From positions 1 through 64,000 of the forward strand of contig CADBYC010000024.1 in assembly GCA_902798755.1 (NCBI GenBank): a DNA stretch of 64,000 bases. Reading direction: 5' to 3'. The stretch comes from an uncultured Ruminococcus sp. GTDB lineage: Bacteria; Bacillota; Clostridia; Oscillospirales; Acutalibacteraceae. The position numbers and the translations under genes were made by a program. Shown piece by piece: positions 16,519 through 26,575 of the stretch. Below the pieces are notes generated by a model. It worked only from the letters and a program-made list of their open reading frames with translations, was not told where the DNA came from and searched no databases. Position 1 is the first letter of the stretch. Every line of letters begins with the position of its first letter.

Positions 16519-16732
16519 CGAATCACCGATATATGATATGCGCAGGAAAGCGGGGATATGACCGCGCTTTAACCCTTTACTGTAAGCGCAGTGATATTGC
16601 ACAGAATATCATCACAAATCTTGTAGGCTATGGGAATGGAAAAAAACACGGAAAATGGTATAATAATTGTATATAGCTTCTATGATATGGCTTTTATGCA
16701 GAGATTTTTCGAAAATCATGATTCGTTGATAA

Positions 16733-18244
<1,512 letters not shown>

Positions 18245-18245
18245 A

Positions 18246-18695
18246 GTTAGAAGTGAGGAGTTAGGAGTTAGGAGTGAGGAGTTGTGAATGAAGGTGTAAC
18301 CTATCTGAAAAGTAAAAAATTCGCAGTTCGAATCGTGAAACTCTATCGTTATTTATGTGAAGATAAAAGAGAATATGTTATCTCTAAACAACTATTAAAA
18401 AGCGGAACGAGTATAGGAGCGAATATATCTGAGGCTAATTGTGCAATCAGTGAAAAGGATTTTTTAGCAAAGATGTATATCGCATTTAAAGAATGTGCTG
18501 AAACAGAATACTGGTTGGAATTATTGTGTGATACCGAACTTCTGAATGAACAGGAATTTCAATCAATTATCAGCGATTGTAGGGAAATCAAAAAACTACT
18601 TTCGTCAATCACTATAACAACAAAGAATAAAGACAAGGAGTAATCAAGAATGGGAGTGGAGAAAAACTTCTCACTCCTCACTTCTCACTCCTAAC
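18246..18695. mobile_element. type A repeat element carrying a four-helix-bundle gene
   Basis: The left arm (18246-18283) is a run of GTTAGGA/GTGAGGA-type heptads; the right arm (about 18671-18695) is the complement (CTCACTCCTCACTTCTCACT and CCTAAC). Empty type A copies elsewhere have the same arms around ~50-120 bases. Here the arms flank a single 119-codon gene whose base composition is far more AT-rich than glpK and the GlpA-like gene on either side. It lies inside the glycerol operon. No transposase is present. Confidence 0.7.
18284..18643 (+). CDS. four-helix-bundle protein (23S rRNA intervening-sequence family)
   Basis: A 119-residue all-helical protein of the TIGR02436/S23 family, first known from ORFs in 23S rRNA intervening sequences. 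The family core is visible: FAVRIVKLYRYL, then LLKSGTSIGANISEA and KDFLAKMYIAFKECAETEYW. Some relatives (Avd) bind RNA or DNA in diversity-generating retroelements, but the function here is unknown. GTG 18284 is the start; its ribosome-binding sequence is AGGAG from the repeat arm. AT-rich codons (many AAA, TTA, ATA) contrast with the neighbours, pointing to transfer. Confidence 0.85.
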   Translation: MNEGVTYLKSKKFAVRIVKLYRYLCEDKREYVISKQLLKSGTSIGANISEANCAISEKDFLAKMYIAFKECAETEYWLELLCDTELLNEQEFQSIISDCREIKKLLSSITITTKNKDKE

Positions 18696-18710
18696 TTGCA
18701 AGAGGTAAAA

Positions 18711-20147
18711 ATGTACGATATTATCATTATCGGCGCGGGCGTGATCGGCTGTGCCGTGGCACGAGAATTAAGTAAATATAACGCGAGGATACTGGTGGTC
18801 GAGAAGAACGAGGACGTTTGCGCGGGCACCAGCAAGGCGAACAGCGCCATCGTCCACTCGGGCTATGACGCTGAAAACGGTACGCTCAAGGCGAGGTTCA
18901 ACGTCGAGGGCAACCGCATGATGGAAAACGTGTGCAAGGAGCTGGACGTTCCGTTCAAGCGGATCGGCTCGCTGACCGTCTGCACGGAGAAAGAGTTGCT
19001 CCCCGAGCTTGAAAAGCTCAAGGAGAGGGGAGAGCGCAACGGCGTAGAGGGTCTGCGGGTGCTCAGCCGCGAGGAGCTGCTCGCGATAGAGCCACACATC
19101 GGCGACGAGGTCGTCGGAGCACTGTTAGCGCCGACGGCGGGTATCGTCTGTCCGTTCAAGCTGACGATCGCTTTCGCCGAGAACGCCGCCGTCAACGGCG
19201 CGGAGTTCCTCTTTGACACGCAGGTCAACAAGGTCTATGCCGACAGCGGCGTATGGCACGTCGTTACCGATGAAAAGGAGTATGAAGCAAAGGCTGTCGT
19301 GAACGCGGCGGGCGTTTACTCCGATATGTTCAATAATATGGTCTCGGAGCGCAAGCTCCATATCACTCCGCGCCGCGGCGACTATATCCTGCTCGACCGC
19401 TCCGCAGAAGGGTTCGTCAGGCACACGATCTTCCAACTGCCGACGAAGCTGGGCAAGGGCGTTCTGGTCACCCCGACCGTCCACGGCAACACCATCGTCG
19501 GCCCGACCGCCGTGGATGTCGACGATAAGGAAAGCACTGCGACCACTGCCGAGGGCATCGACAGCGTGATTGCGAAATCCGCCCTGAGCGTCAAGGGTCT
19601 GCCTGTGCGGCAGGTCATCACCTCTTTCGCGGGCTTGCGCGCGCATGAGGATGGTCACGAATTCGTCTTAGGCGAGCCTGAGGACGCGGAGAACTTCTAC
19701 AACTGCGCGGGTATCGAAAGCCCGGGTCTCTCCGCCGCGCCCGCGATCGGCGTGTATATCGCGGGACTGATCCGTGAAAAACTGCATTTATCCGAAAAAG
19801 GGAGCTTTGTCGCTGAGCGTAAGGATATCCTGAATCCCGCGAAATTATCGCTCGAAGAGCGCAATGAGCTGATACGCCGCGAGCCTGCTTACGGCACCAT
19901 CATCTGCCGCTGTGAGTCGGTCACGGAGGGCGAGATCATCGACGCGATCCGCCGCCCTGTCGGCGCGCGTTCCCTCGACGGCGTGAAGCGCCGCACCCGC
20001 GCGGGCATGGGAAGATGTCAGGCGGGCTTCTGCTCCCCGAAGGTCATGGAGATCTTGCGCCGTGAGCTGGATATGGACTTGACAGAGGTCACCAAGAGCG
20101 GCGGCGGTTCGTATATCGTCAACGCGCGTACAAAGGGCGGTGAATAA
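18711..20147 (+). CDS. FAD-dependent glycerol-3-phosphate dehydrogenase, GlpA-like
   Basis: A 478-residue protein with two parts. Residues 1-370 are a DAO-type FAD oxidoreductase (IIIGAGVIGCAVARELSKY, then NSAIVHSGYD and a late GLSAAPAIG flavin motif). Residues about 395-470 are a BFD-like [2Fe-2S] domain with CRCESVTEGEI and GMGRCQAGFC. This is the layout of anaerobic GlpA, which oxidises glycerol-3-phosphate to dihydroxyacetone phosphate. ATG 18711 with AAGAGG is chosen over TTG 18696, which lies in repeat DNA. It overlaps the region of the GlpB-like start, indicating coupling. L-2-hydroxyglutarate oxidase-like activity is an alternative. Confidence 0.9.
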   Translation: MYDIIIIGAGVIGCAVARELSKYNARILVVEKNEDVCAGTSKANSAIVHSGYDAENGTLKARFNVEGNRMMENVCKELDVPFKRIGSLTVCTEKELLPELEKLKERGERNGVEGLRVLSREELLAIEPHIGDEVVGALLAPTAGIVCPFKLTIAFAENAAVNGAEFLFDTQVNKVYADSGVWHVVTDEKEYEAKAVVNAAGVYSDMFNNMVSERKLHITPRRGDYILLDRSAEGFVRHTIFQLPTKLGKGVLVTPTVHGNTIVGPTAVDVDDKESTATTAEGIDSVIAKSALSVKGLPVRQVITSFAGLRAHEDGHEFVLGEPEDAENFYNCAGIESPGLSAAPAIGVYIAGLIREKLHLSEKGSFVAERKDILNPAKLSLEERNELIRREPAYGTIICRCESVTEGEIIDAIRRPVGARSLDGVKRRTRAGMGRCQAGFCSPKVMEILRRELDMDLTEVTKSGGGSYIVNARTKGGE

Positions 20148-20148
20148 G

Positions 20149-21414
20149 ATGAAAAATGTTGATATCGTCATCGTCGGCGGCGGTCCCGCGGGACTGGCGG
20201 CGGCAGTCGCGGCTTATGATAACGGCGCAAAGGACGTGCTGATCCTTGAGCGTGACGAACAGCTCGGCGGGATTCTCAACCAGTGTATCCACAACGGCTT
20301 CGGTCTGCACACCTTCAAGGAGGAGCTGACGGGTCCCGAGTATGCCGACCGTTTTATACAGCAAGTCAAAGAAAGAAATATCCCGTATCTCCTGAACACC
20401 ATGGTCATGGATATATCGCCCGAGAGGGTGGTCACCGCCATGAACCGTGAGGACGGCATGTTTGAGATTCAGGCGAAGGCGGTCATCCTCGCGATGGGCT
20501 GCCGCGAGCGACCCCGTGGGGCTTTGAATATCCCCGGTTACCGCCCTGCGGGCATCTTCTCGGCGGGTACGGCACAGCGGCTCGTGAATATCGAGGGGTA
20601 TATGCCCGGCAAAGAGGTCGTGATCCTCGGCTCGGGCGATATCGGTCTGATCATGGCGCGCCGCATGACCTTAGAGGGCGCTAAAGTAAAATTAGTAGCG
20701 GAACTGATGCCCTATTCGGGAGGCTTAAAGCGCAATATCGTCCAGTGTCTTGACGACTTCGGTATCCCGCTGAGATTGTCGCACACCGTTGTGGATATCG
20801 AGGGCAAAGAGCATATCTCCGCCGTGACGATCGCTCAGGTCGGCCCCGACCGCAAACCGATCAAGGGCACGGAGGAACGCTATACCTGCGATACCCTGCT
20901 GTTGTCCTGCGGTTTGATCCCCGAAAACGAGCTGAGCACCGCCGCGGGCGTGGAGCTGAGCCCCATCACCAACGGCCCTGTGGTCAACGAGAGTTTAGAA
21001 ACGAATATCAAGGGCGTTTTCGCCTGCGGTAACGTATTGCATGTGCACGATCTGGTCGACTATGTGTCTGAGGAAGCGGCAAAGGCGGGACAGATCGCGG
21101 CGAAATTCGCGCAGGGCGCGATCGCCGATGAAACCGACAAGGAGATCGTGCTGAAAGCCGAGAGCGGCGTGCGCTATACCGTGCCCGTCACCATCCACCC
21201 CGACCGCGTGGACGATCAGGTGACGGTGAGATTCCGCGTAGGGGACGTGTACAAGGATTCATATGTGAGCGTGTACTTTGACGACAATCGTATTCGTCAT
21301 CAGAAGAAGCGGATCTTAGCGCCCGGCGAGATGGAGCAGGTAGTGCTGACGAAGAAACAGCTCGCGGAGTATCCCGATCTGAAAACGATCACCGTGAAGA
21401 TAGAGGGGGAATAA
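20149..21414 (+). CDS. NAD(P)/FAD oxidoreductase subunit, GlpB-like
   Basis: A 421-residue pyridine nucleotide-disulphide-type flavoprotein: FAD site VIVGGGPAGLAAAVAAY, the conserved AMGCRERPRG, a second dinucleotide fold VVILGSGDIGLIMARRM near 165, and a C-terminal flavin motif GVFACGNVLHVHDLVD (about 290). The last ~90 residues form a beta-rich domain. It directly follows the GlpA-like gene and precedes a DUF1667 protein, a trio repeatedly found in Firmicutes glycerol operons. The likely role is electron transfer from the GlpA-like subunit. ATG 20149 is preferred over GTG 20140, which overlaps the previous gene. Confidence 0.88.
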   Translation: MKNVDIVIVGGGPAGLAAAVAAYDNGAKDVLILERDEQLGGILNQCIHNGFGLHTFKEELTGPEYADRFIQQVKERNIPYLLNTMVMDISPERVVTAMNREDGMFEIQAKAVILAMGCRERPRGALNIPGYRPAGIFSAGTAQRLVNIEGYMPGKEVVILGSGDIGLIMARRMTLEGAKVKLVAELMPYSGGLKRNIVQCLDDFGIPLRLSHTVVDIEGKEHISAVTIAQVGPDRKPIKGTEERYTCDTLLLSCGLIPENELSTAAGVELSPITNGPVVNESLETNIKGVFACGNVLHVHDLVDYVSEEAAKAGQIAAKFAQGAIADETDKEIVLKAESGVRYTVPVTIHPDRVDDQVTVRFRVGDVYKDSYVSVYFDDNRIRHQKKRILAPGEMEQVVLTKKQLAEYPDLKTITVKIEGE

Positions 21415-21416
21415 CG

Positions 21417-21776
21417 ATGGAGATCAGAGAATTGACCTGTATCAACTGTCCGATGGGCTGTCTGCTGACGGTCGAGATGGACGGCGATGAAATAAAAGAG
21501 ATCAGCGGCTATACCTGTCCGCGCGGTAAGACCTACGCGCAGAAGGAGGTCACCAATCCTACCCGAATCGTTACGTCTACCGTGAAGGTGGTCGGCGGAA
21601 AGCGCGAGCGCGTCGCCTGCAAGACCGCGCACGATATCCCGAAGGATAAGATATCCGCCGTGATGGAGGCGATCAACGCCGCACAGGTGCAGGCGCCTGT
21701 CGTCATCGGCGAGGTGCTGATCCCGGACGTAGCGGGAACAGGCGTAGACGTTATCGCGACGGCGCATGCTGTGTAA
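21417..21776 (+). CDS. DUF1667 iron-sulfur protein of the glycerol operon
   Basis: A 119-residue protein with an N-terminal CINCPMGC motif and a further YTCPRG, together able to bind an iron-sulfur cluster as in the N-terminus of molybdopterin oxidoreductases. The rest (VTSTVKVVGGKRERV, then VQAPVVIGEVLIPD) matches DUF1667. It begins two bases after the stop of the GlpB-like gene and is probably the third, electron-carrying subunit of the glycerol-3-phosphate dehydrogenase. No terminator is evident before the type E repeat. Confidence 0.88.
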   Translation: MEIRELTCINCPMGCLLTVEMDGDEIKEISGYTCPRGKTYAQKEVTNPTRIVTSTVKVVGGKRERVACKTAHDIPKDKISAVMEAINAAQVQAPVVIGEVLIPDVAGTGVDVIATAHAV

Positions 21777-21914
21777 AATTGCAGTGAATTTAACACACTA
21801 AACCATTAAAAAGTGTGCAAGAAAAGCGCCGCGGGAAAACTGAAAATTGTTCAAAACAGAGTAAATGCCGATCGTCCGTTGACTTTCGGCATTTTGTTGT
21901 TTATATTTGAAAAG

Positions 21915-21985
21915 ATGAATTGACTTCGTCATGATTTGCCTGCGGCATGAAAAGGCTTTGCCGTGATTTGCCTGCGGCATGAAAT
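21915..21985. repeat. type E hairpin array, partial copy
   Basis: Short hairpins GCCTGCGGC, GGCTTTGCC and GCCTGCGGC are separated by ATGATTTG / ATGAAA linkers. They match the second half of the longer arrays at 37140-37370 and 43515-43675. Confidence 0.65.
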
Positions 21986-21997
21986 GAGGGTAAAACT

Positions 21998-23071
21998 ATG
22001 TCAAAAGTTAAAGCGTTTTTGAAACGTAAGAATATTGAGATCTCGTGGAAGCGGTACGGGATCGACGCGCTCGGCGCGATGGCGCAGGGTCTCTTTTGCT
22101 CGCTGCTGATCGGTACGATCGTCAAGACGGTCGGCGTGCTGTCGGGTTTGCAGTTCTTCACCGATATCGGTACCTACGCGATGGCGGTATCGGGCCCCGC
22201 GATGGCGGTCGCCATCGGCTACGCTCTGAAAGCCGACCCGATGGTGCTGTTTTCCTTGGCGGCGGTCGGCTATGCCGCAAACGCCGAGGGCGGCGCGGGC
22301 GGTCCCTTGGCGGTACTGATCATCGCGATCATCGCCGCGGAGTGCGGCAAGGCGGTCAGTAAGGAAACAAAGGTCGATATCCTCGTCACCCCTGCCGTGA
22401 CGATCCTCGTGGGTGTGGCGCTGGCAAAGCTGATCGCGCCCCCGATCGGTACGGCGGCGAGCTGGTTCGGCGTGCTGATCGACTCGGCGACGAAGCTGCA
22501 GCCGTTTTTGATGGGAATCGTGGTATCGGTTCTGGTCGGTATCGCGCTGACGCTGCCGATCTCTTCGGCGGCGATCTGCTCGGTGCTCGGCTTGACGGGA
22601 CTCGCGGGCGGCGCGGCTGTCGCGGGCTGCTGCGCTCAGATGGTCGGCTTTGCCGTGATGTCCTTCCGTGAGAACCGCTGGGGCGGTTTGGTGAGTCAGG
22701 GACTGGGCACCTCAATGCTCCAGATGCCAAATATCATGAAGAATCCGCGTATCTGGATCGCGCCGATCGTGACCTCGGCGATCACGGGCCCGATCGCGAC
22801 CTGTCTGTTCAAGCTCGAAATGAACGGCGCGCCGATCAATTCGGGTATGGGTACATGCGGATTCTGCGGTCAGATCGGCGTTATCACGGGCTGGTTCACG
22901 CCTGCTGAGGAAGCGCTCGCGAAGGGCGCTCAGGCGATCGCGCCGAGCGCGATGGACTGGATCGGACTGGTGTTGATCTGCATTGTCCTCCCCGCCGTGA
23001 TCACTCCGCTGATCAACCTGATCTTCCGCAAGATCGGCTGGGTCAAGGACGGAGATTTGAAGCTCGCTTAA
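21998..23071 (+). CDS. PTS EIIC-like permease (PTS_EIIC_2 / PfoR-type)
   Basis: A 357-residue membrane protein with about nine hydrophobic segments and the glycine/alanine-rich pattern of the PTS_EIIC_2 family. Landmarks are AMAVAIGYALKADPMVLFSL near 65 and PISSAAICSVLGLTGLAGGA near 190; late motifs are SFRENRWGGLVSQGLGTS and NSGMGTCGFCGQIG. Members include the PfoR-like group. No EIIA/EIIB gene or domain is adjacent, so sugar phosphotransfer is not shown and the substrate is unknown. ATG 21998 has GAGGG upstream. A long terminator hairpin follows at 23174. Confidence 0.8.
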   Translation: MSKVKAFLKRKNIEISWKRYGIDALGAMAQGLFCSLLIGTIVKTVGVLSGLQFFTDIGTYAMAVSGPAMAVAIGYALKADPMVLFSLAAVGYAANAEGGAGGPLAVLIIAIIAAECGKAVSKETKVDILVTPAVTILVGVALAKLIAPPIGTAASWFGVLIDSATKLQPFLMGIVVSVLVGIALTLPISSAAICSVLGLTGLAGGAAVAGCCAQMVGFAVMSFRENRWGGLVSQGLGTSMLQMPNIMKNPRIWIAPIVTSAITGPIATCLFKLEMNGAPINSGMGTCGFCGQIGVITGWFTPAEEALAKGAQAIAPSAMDWIGLVLICIVLPAVITPLINLIFRKIGWVKDGDLKLA

Positions 23072-23075
23072 ATCA

Positions 23076-23140
23076 GTTAGGAGTTAGAAGTGAGGAGTTA
23101 GGAGTTAATGGCGGGCGCTGCCCGCACCCATTGATCTCTA
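23076..23140. repeat. type A repeat, left part only
   Basis: GTTAGGAGTTAGAAGTGAGG heptads, then ATGGCGGGCGCTGCCCGCACC and TTGATCTC. The right arm is missing. It starts five bases after the stop of the EIIC-like gene. Confidence 0.7.
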
Positions 23141-23173
23141 TATTATATAACTGCCACCGGGTAGGAATGTATC

Positions 23174-23227
23174 AAGCATTCGCGGCACATCGTTAGGTCT
23201 TTGAAGATGTGCTACGGATGCTTTTTT
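23174..23227 (+). terminator. long-stem terminator after the EIIC-like gene
   Basis: 18-base arms (23174-23191 and 23206-23223, beginning AAGCATTCG and ending CGGATGCTT) pair with one mismatch and two G-T wobbles across a 14-base loop, followed by a T run. The stem is long for a plain terminator; a small stable RNA 3' end is an alternative. Confidence 0.65.
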
Positions 23228-23279
23228 AATCGTCATTGCGAGGCTGAAAGTATATCATACTAATCCTTAATAAAAACCT

Positions 23280-23375
23280 TTATCATCTATTGCGCAATAT
23301 TTCGTATAGCTTTGTTGGGCTCCTTGACAGGCGCCAGCCTGTCTGCGTCTCCCGTCGCGCTATCCGAAATATATC
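23280..23375 (-). repeat. type D repeat, copy 1
   Basis: On the minus strand it reads GACAGGCTGGCGCCTGTC flanked by GAGACGCA and a stretch with AAAGCTATACGAAA. The plus strand at 41244-41340 holds a clearly related copy with the same central hairpin. Confidence 0.6.
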
Positions 23376-23424
23376 ACTAATATCTGATTAAATCTGCAAT
23401 CTCAACCTTTCAGGAAGTGAAAAA

Positions 23425-24138
23425 ATGAAACGTTTTTATGATAAGCTGAATTATTTTTCCAACGGTGAAAAGATCCTGTGGACGGTGTCGGTCGCGATCA
23501 TCACGGTCGCGTTCGTGGAATTTGATCGCGCGAATTGGCTGAGCTACATTGCCTCGCTGATCGGCGTGACCTCGCTGCTGTTCGCCGCAAAGGGGAATCC
23601 GTTCGGCATGGTGCTGATGATCGTGTTCAGCGCGATCTACGGCTATATCTCCTACACCTTCGCCTATTACGGCGAGCTGATCACCTATGTCGGCATGACG
23701 CTGCCGATGTCGGTGTGGTCGCTGATACAATGGCTCAGGCACCCGTATGAGGGTCAGCGGTCGCAGGTGACGGTCAACGCGAAGCTGAGCAAAAGGGATC
23801 GGCTCTTGATGGCGGGTCTGACAGCGGGCGTTACGGTCGCGTTCTACTTTATCCTCAGCGCTCTCGGTACGGCGAATATCCTGCCGAGCACGCTGTCCGT
23901 CGCGACGAGCTTTGCCGCCGTGTACCTGACGGGCAAGCGCAGTCCGTATTACGCGGTCGCCTACGCGCTGAACGATATCGTGCTGATCGTGCTGTGGGTG
24001 CTCGCGTCCGTTGAGGACAGCGGATATATCGGCGTGGCGATCTGCTTCGGCGCCTTCCTTGTCAACGATATCTACGGCTTCATCAACTGGAAGCGAATGG
24101 AGAAGGCGCAGAAACCCTCTGAATCCATGAACAAATAA
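23425..24138 (+). CDS. pnuC: PnuC-family nicotinamide riboside transporter
   Basis: A 237-residue membrane protein with about seven hydrophobic segments in the PnuC pattern: an early WLSYIASLIGVTSLLFAAKG, the GYISYTFAYYGELITYVGM segment and a late NDIYGFINWKRM, matching the conserved W-N-x-x-x-G/Y region. PnuC proteins carry nicotinamide riboside by facilitated diffusion, driven by phosphorylation inside. Relatives carry thiamine or riboflavin; no TPP or FMN riboswitch precedes this gene, which favours the nicotinamide role. RBS GGAAGTGA. The last residues are basic and cytoplasmic. Confidence 0.88.
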   Translation: MKRFYDKLNYFSNGEKILWTVSVAIITVAFVEFDRANWLSYIASLIGVTSLLFAAKGNPFGMVLMIVFSAIYGYISYTFAYYGELITYVGMTLPMSVWSLIQWLRHPYEGQRSQVTVNAKLSKRDRLLMAGLTAGVTVAFYFILSALGTANILPSTLSVATSFAAVYLTGKRSPYYAVAYALNDIVLIVLWVLASVEDSGYIGVAICFGAFLVNDIYGFINWKRMEKAQKPSESMNK

Positions 24139-24167
24139 AAAAATTAATGTTTTTCGATAAAAAACTA

Positions 24168-24223
24168 TTGACAAACGAATTTTCTGTGTTATAATACAGT
24201 CAAGAGTTAACGATAAACGTTAA
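24168..24223 (+). promoter_or_regulatory. promoter with downstream palindromic operator
   Basis: TTGACA (24168-24173), 16-base spacer, TATAAT (24190-24195). Just downstream is TTAACGATAAACGTTAA (24207-24223), an inverted repeat TTAACG-N5-CGTTAA, likely the operator of the XRE protein encoded by the second gene. Confidence 0.7.
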
Positions 24224-24256
24224 TTACTTAATCTTTTCAGCAAAGAGGGAAATGTC

Positions 24257-24934
24257 ATGGAAAATTCAATCAAGAGAAAGATCAATGTTTTCGGTAAGGT
24301 TGCCAAGATCATTACAATGATCATTATCGTATGCTTGCTTGTAGCGGAAGGCTTTATGCTGGTCGGCGACATCATCGTCGCCTGTGTTCCGAAGGACAGT
24401 GTGACGGTCGACGGAGCGGGAACAATCGATGTGAATGTGAACACCGAGTATTTCGGCTTGGACGGCGAACAGTTTTATGTGAACACCGGCAGCGGACGCC
24501 TCGCGCTCGGCGAGATCAGCACCGGCAGTCTGAACGTCAAAAACGAGAACGGCAATTTGAACGTCAACGGCGACTTCAAGCAGCTTCACTTTGACCTGAA
24601 CGACGGTATGCTGATGCTGGTATACGGAATGGTATATGTCGCGGCGATCGTCGTGGCGCTGTTCTTCTTCCGCGCCTTGATGAAGCAGTTTATGGTGTGC
24701 GACAGTCCGTTCAGCGAGGGAGTCGTCAAGAAAATGCGCGCGTTCGCGATCGCGCTGATCCCCTGCACCGCGGCTGTTCTGATGATGAAATCGGCGATCT
24801 CCGCTATGCTCAGCGGCTCCTTTAACTTCGATATCGACTTTATCTCGGTTGCGTTTGTCGTTATTATCTTCATCTTGACGATGATCTTCAAATACGGCAC
24901 AGAACTGCAAAAAGAGCACGACGAAACGGTGTAA
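24257..24934 (+). CDS. DUF2975-like membrane protein
   Basis: A 225-residue protein with a first membrane helix (about 16-42), a ~75-residue extracytoplasmic domain rich in Asn, Asp and Gly (near-repeats around SLNVKNENGNLNVNGDF), then three helices (about 118-138, 160-185, 192-212). The C-terminal half resembles DUF2975, commonly encoded beside a short XRE regulator. Function unknown. RBS AAGAGGG lies before ATG 24257. It is co-transcribed with the regulator nine bases downstream, mirroring the cassette at 6953-7488. Confidence 0.75.
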   Translation: MENSIKRKINVFGKVAKIITMIIIVCLLVAEGFMLVGDIIVACVPKDSVTVDGAGTIDVNVNTEYFGLDGEQFYVNTGSGRLALGEISTGSLNVKNENGNLNVNGDFKQLHFDLNDGMLMLVYGMVYVAAIVVALFFFRALMKQFMVCDSPFSEGVVKKMRAFAIALIPCTAAVLMMKSAISAMLSGSFNFDIDFISVAFVVIIFILTMIFKYGTELQKEHDETV

Positions 24935-24943
24935 GGTGACGAT

Positions 24944-25156
24944 ATGGGGAAGATTATAGTACGGCTCGACCGCGTGATGGCGGATCGGAAGATCGGGTTG
25001 AATGAGCTCAGTGAGCAGGTCGGCGTTTCTAATGTGAACCTCAGCAAGCTCAAAAACGGTCATATCAGCGCGATACGGTTTTCGACCTTGATCGCGATCT
25101 GCGAGGCACTGCACTGTCAGCCCGGTGATCTGCTCGAGTTTTCGGAAGAAAACTGA
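24944..25156 (+). CDS. short XRE regulator, YozG-like
   Basis: A 70-residue helix-turn-helix protein: IVRLDRVMADRKIGLNELSE then VGVSNVNLSKLKNGHISAIR and ALHCQPGDLLEF, the usual end of YozG/HTH_26 regulators. It has no ligand domain. It lies directly behind the DUF2975-like gene and probably binds the TTAACG/CGTTAA palindrome at 24207-24223. RBS GGTGA lies before ATG 24944. A strong terminator follows. Confidence 0.87.
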   Translation: MGKIIVRLDRVMADRKIGLNELSEQVGVSNVNLSKLKNGHISAIRFSTLIAICEALHCQPGDLLEFSEEN

Positions 25157-25174
25157 GAAATAAACATATAATAT

Positions 25175-25212
25175 GACGTCCCGAGAGAAGCTCCCTCGGG
25201 ACGTCGCTTTAT
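25175..25212 (+). terminator. terminator of the DUF2975/XRE pair
   Basis: GACGTCCCGAG (25175-25185) pairs with CTCGGGACGTC (25195-25205), followed by GCTTTAT. Confidence 0.75.
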
Positions 25213-25334
25213 ATATACCCAAAAATAAGGAATATCGGGTTTGATGCAGAGATAGCGCAAGTGTTGAAAGGACTGAGATCGCGCCCTGCAGGACGGACGA
25301 CCGATGAATATTCCTGCAATGTAACGCCAGTAGA

Positions 25335-26558
25335 TCACAGACCGAACTTCGCTTCAAACTCCGCTAAATCGTTCTTGCAATGAATCGGCTCGCCGACGGA
25401 TTTGATTGCCGAGTCGATGTCCTTTAAGCCGTTGCCCGTGACGATGGAGACGATGGTCGCGTCGTGCGGCAATCTCCCCTCGCGGCTGAGCTTTAAGAGC
25501 CCCGCCGTAGCGGTCACGCCCGCGGGTTCGCCGAATACGCCCGCGTTTTTGGCGAGGTACTTCTGCGCTGCGCGGATCTCGTCGTCGGTGACGTTGACGC
25601 AGAGCCCGCCGCTGTTCTTGATAGCGTTGATGGCTTTATCGGGGTTGCGCGGAACGCCCACGGCGATAGAGTCGGCGTAGGTGTTCTCCTCCTGCGGCTG
25701 CCAAGGCTGACCCGTCATGACGGCGGTGTTGATGGGGCAGCAGCCCTGCGCCTGCACGCTGATGATCCGCGGGATATGGTCGATCAGACCGACCATGTAC
25801 ATATCGTACAGACCCTTGTAAACGCCCGCGACGGTACAGCCGTCGCCGACCGATACCGCGACAAAGTCAGGCGCGTGAAAATCGAGCTGTTCGCAGAGCT
25901 CATGCGCGACGGTCTTTTTACCCTCGCTGAGATAGGGGTTGATGGCGGCGTTGCGGTTATACCAGCCGTATTTGTCGATGGCTGCCTTGGATAGCTCGAA
26001 GGTTTCCTCATAGCTGCCGTCCACGGCGGTGAGGTTCGCGCCGAACATCATCAGCTGGGCGATCTTGCCCTTGGGAGCGCGGGCGGGGACGAAGATATAG
26101 GTTCTGAGTCCCGCCTTTGCCGCGTTGCCCGCGAGGGAAGACGCCGCGTTGCCCGTAGAGGAACAGGCGATGGTGTCGTAGCCCGCTTCGATAGCTTTGG
26201 TCACCGCCATCGCGGAGGCGCGGTCCTTGAGGGACGCAGTCGGGTTCACGCCGTCGTCCTTGATGTACAGGCGGCGTATGCCGAGATCCTCGGCGATATT
26301 GGGCGCTTCATAGAGCGGCGACATACCGACCCGCAGTCCCGCGGGGACGGTGTCCTCTTCGATGGGGAGCAGCTCGCGGTAACGCCACATGGTGGGGTCG
26401 TCACGGTGGGCTAAGGTCTCTTTATTGAATCTTGCTTTGATATAGTCGTAGTCATAGATCACGTCGAGGATACCGCCGCATTCGCAGGTGGTGATATCCG
26501 GCGCGGGAGCGTAGGTCCTCCCGCATTTGACGCACTGACAGTATTTGATGTGTTTCAT
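25335..26558 (-). CDS. thrC: threonine synthase
   Basis: A 407-residue fold-type II PLP enzyme converting O-phosphohomoserine to threonine. The N-terminus has a rubredoxin-like zinc knuckle (YCQCVKCGRTY, then CECGG) seen in the plant/bacterial class. The PLP lysine is in NPTASLKDRAS (about 112), with the phosphate loop CSSTGNAASSLAG (about 137) and a late VSVGDGCTVAGVYKG. ATG 26558 is chosen; the upstream extension is type C repeat sequence. It probably belonged to one operon with the PLP enzyme at 27024, now separated by a nuclease-bearing repeat. Confidence 0.92.
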   Translation of the reverse strand: MKHIKYCQCVKCGRTYAPAPDITTCECGGILDVIYDYDYIKARFNKETLAHRDDPTMWRYRELLPIEEDTVPAGLRVGMSPLYEAPNIAEDLGIRRLYIKDDGVNPTASLKDRASAMAVTKAIEAGYDTIACSSTGNAASSLAGNAAKAGLRTYIFVPARAPKGKIAQLMMFGANLTAVDGSYEETFELSKAAIDKYGWYNRNAAINPYLSEGKKTVAHELCEQLDFHAPDFVAVSVGDGCTVAGVYKGLYDMYMVGLIDHIPRIISVQAQGCCPINTAVMTGQPWQPQEENTYADSIAVGVPRNPDKAINAIKNSGGLCVNVTDDEIRAAQKYLAKNAGVFGEPAGVTATAGLLKLSREGRLPHDATIVSIVTGNGLKDIDSAIKSVGEPIHCKNDLAEFEAKFGL

Positions 26559-26575
26559 AGTGATATCTCGCTTAA

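Noticed and set aside
18284..18643. Diversity-generating retroelement accessory protein (Avd)
   Set aside because: The fold family is related, but no reverse transcriptase, template repeat or variable gene is nearby.
23130..23232. Riboswitch (FMN, TPP or NAD type) before pnuC
   Set aside because: No consensus core of these classes; the long hairpin with a T run is ~200 bases before pnuC and fits a terminator for the upstream gene.
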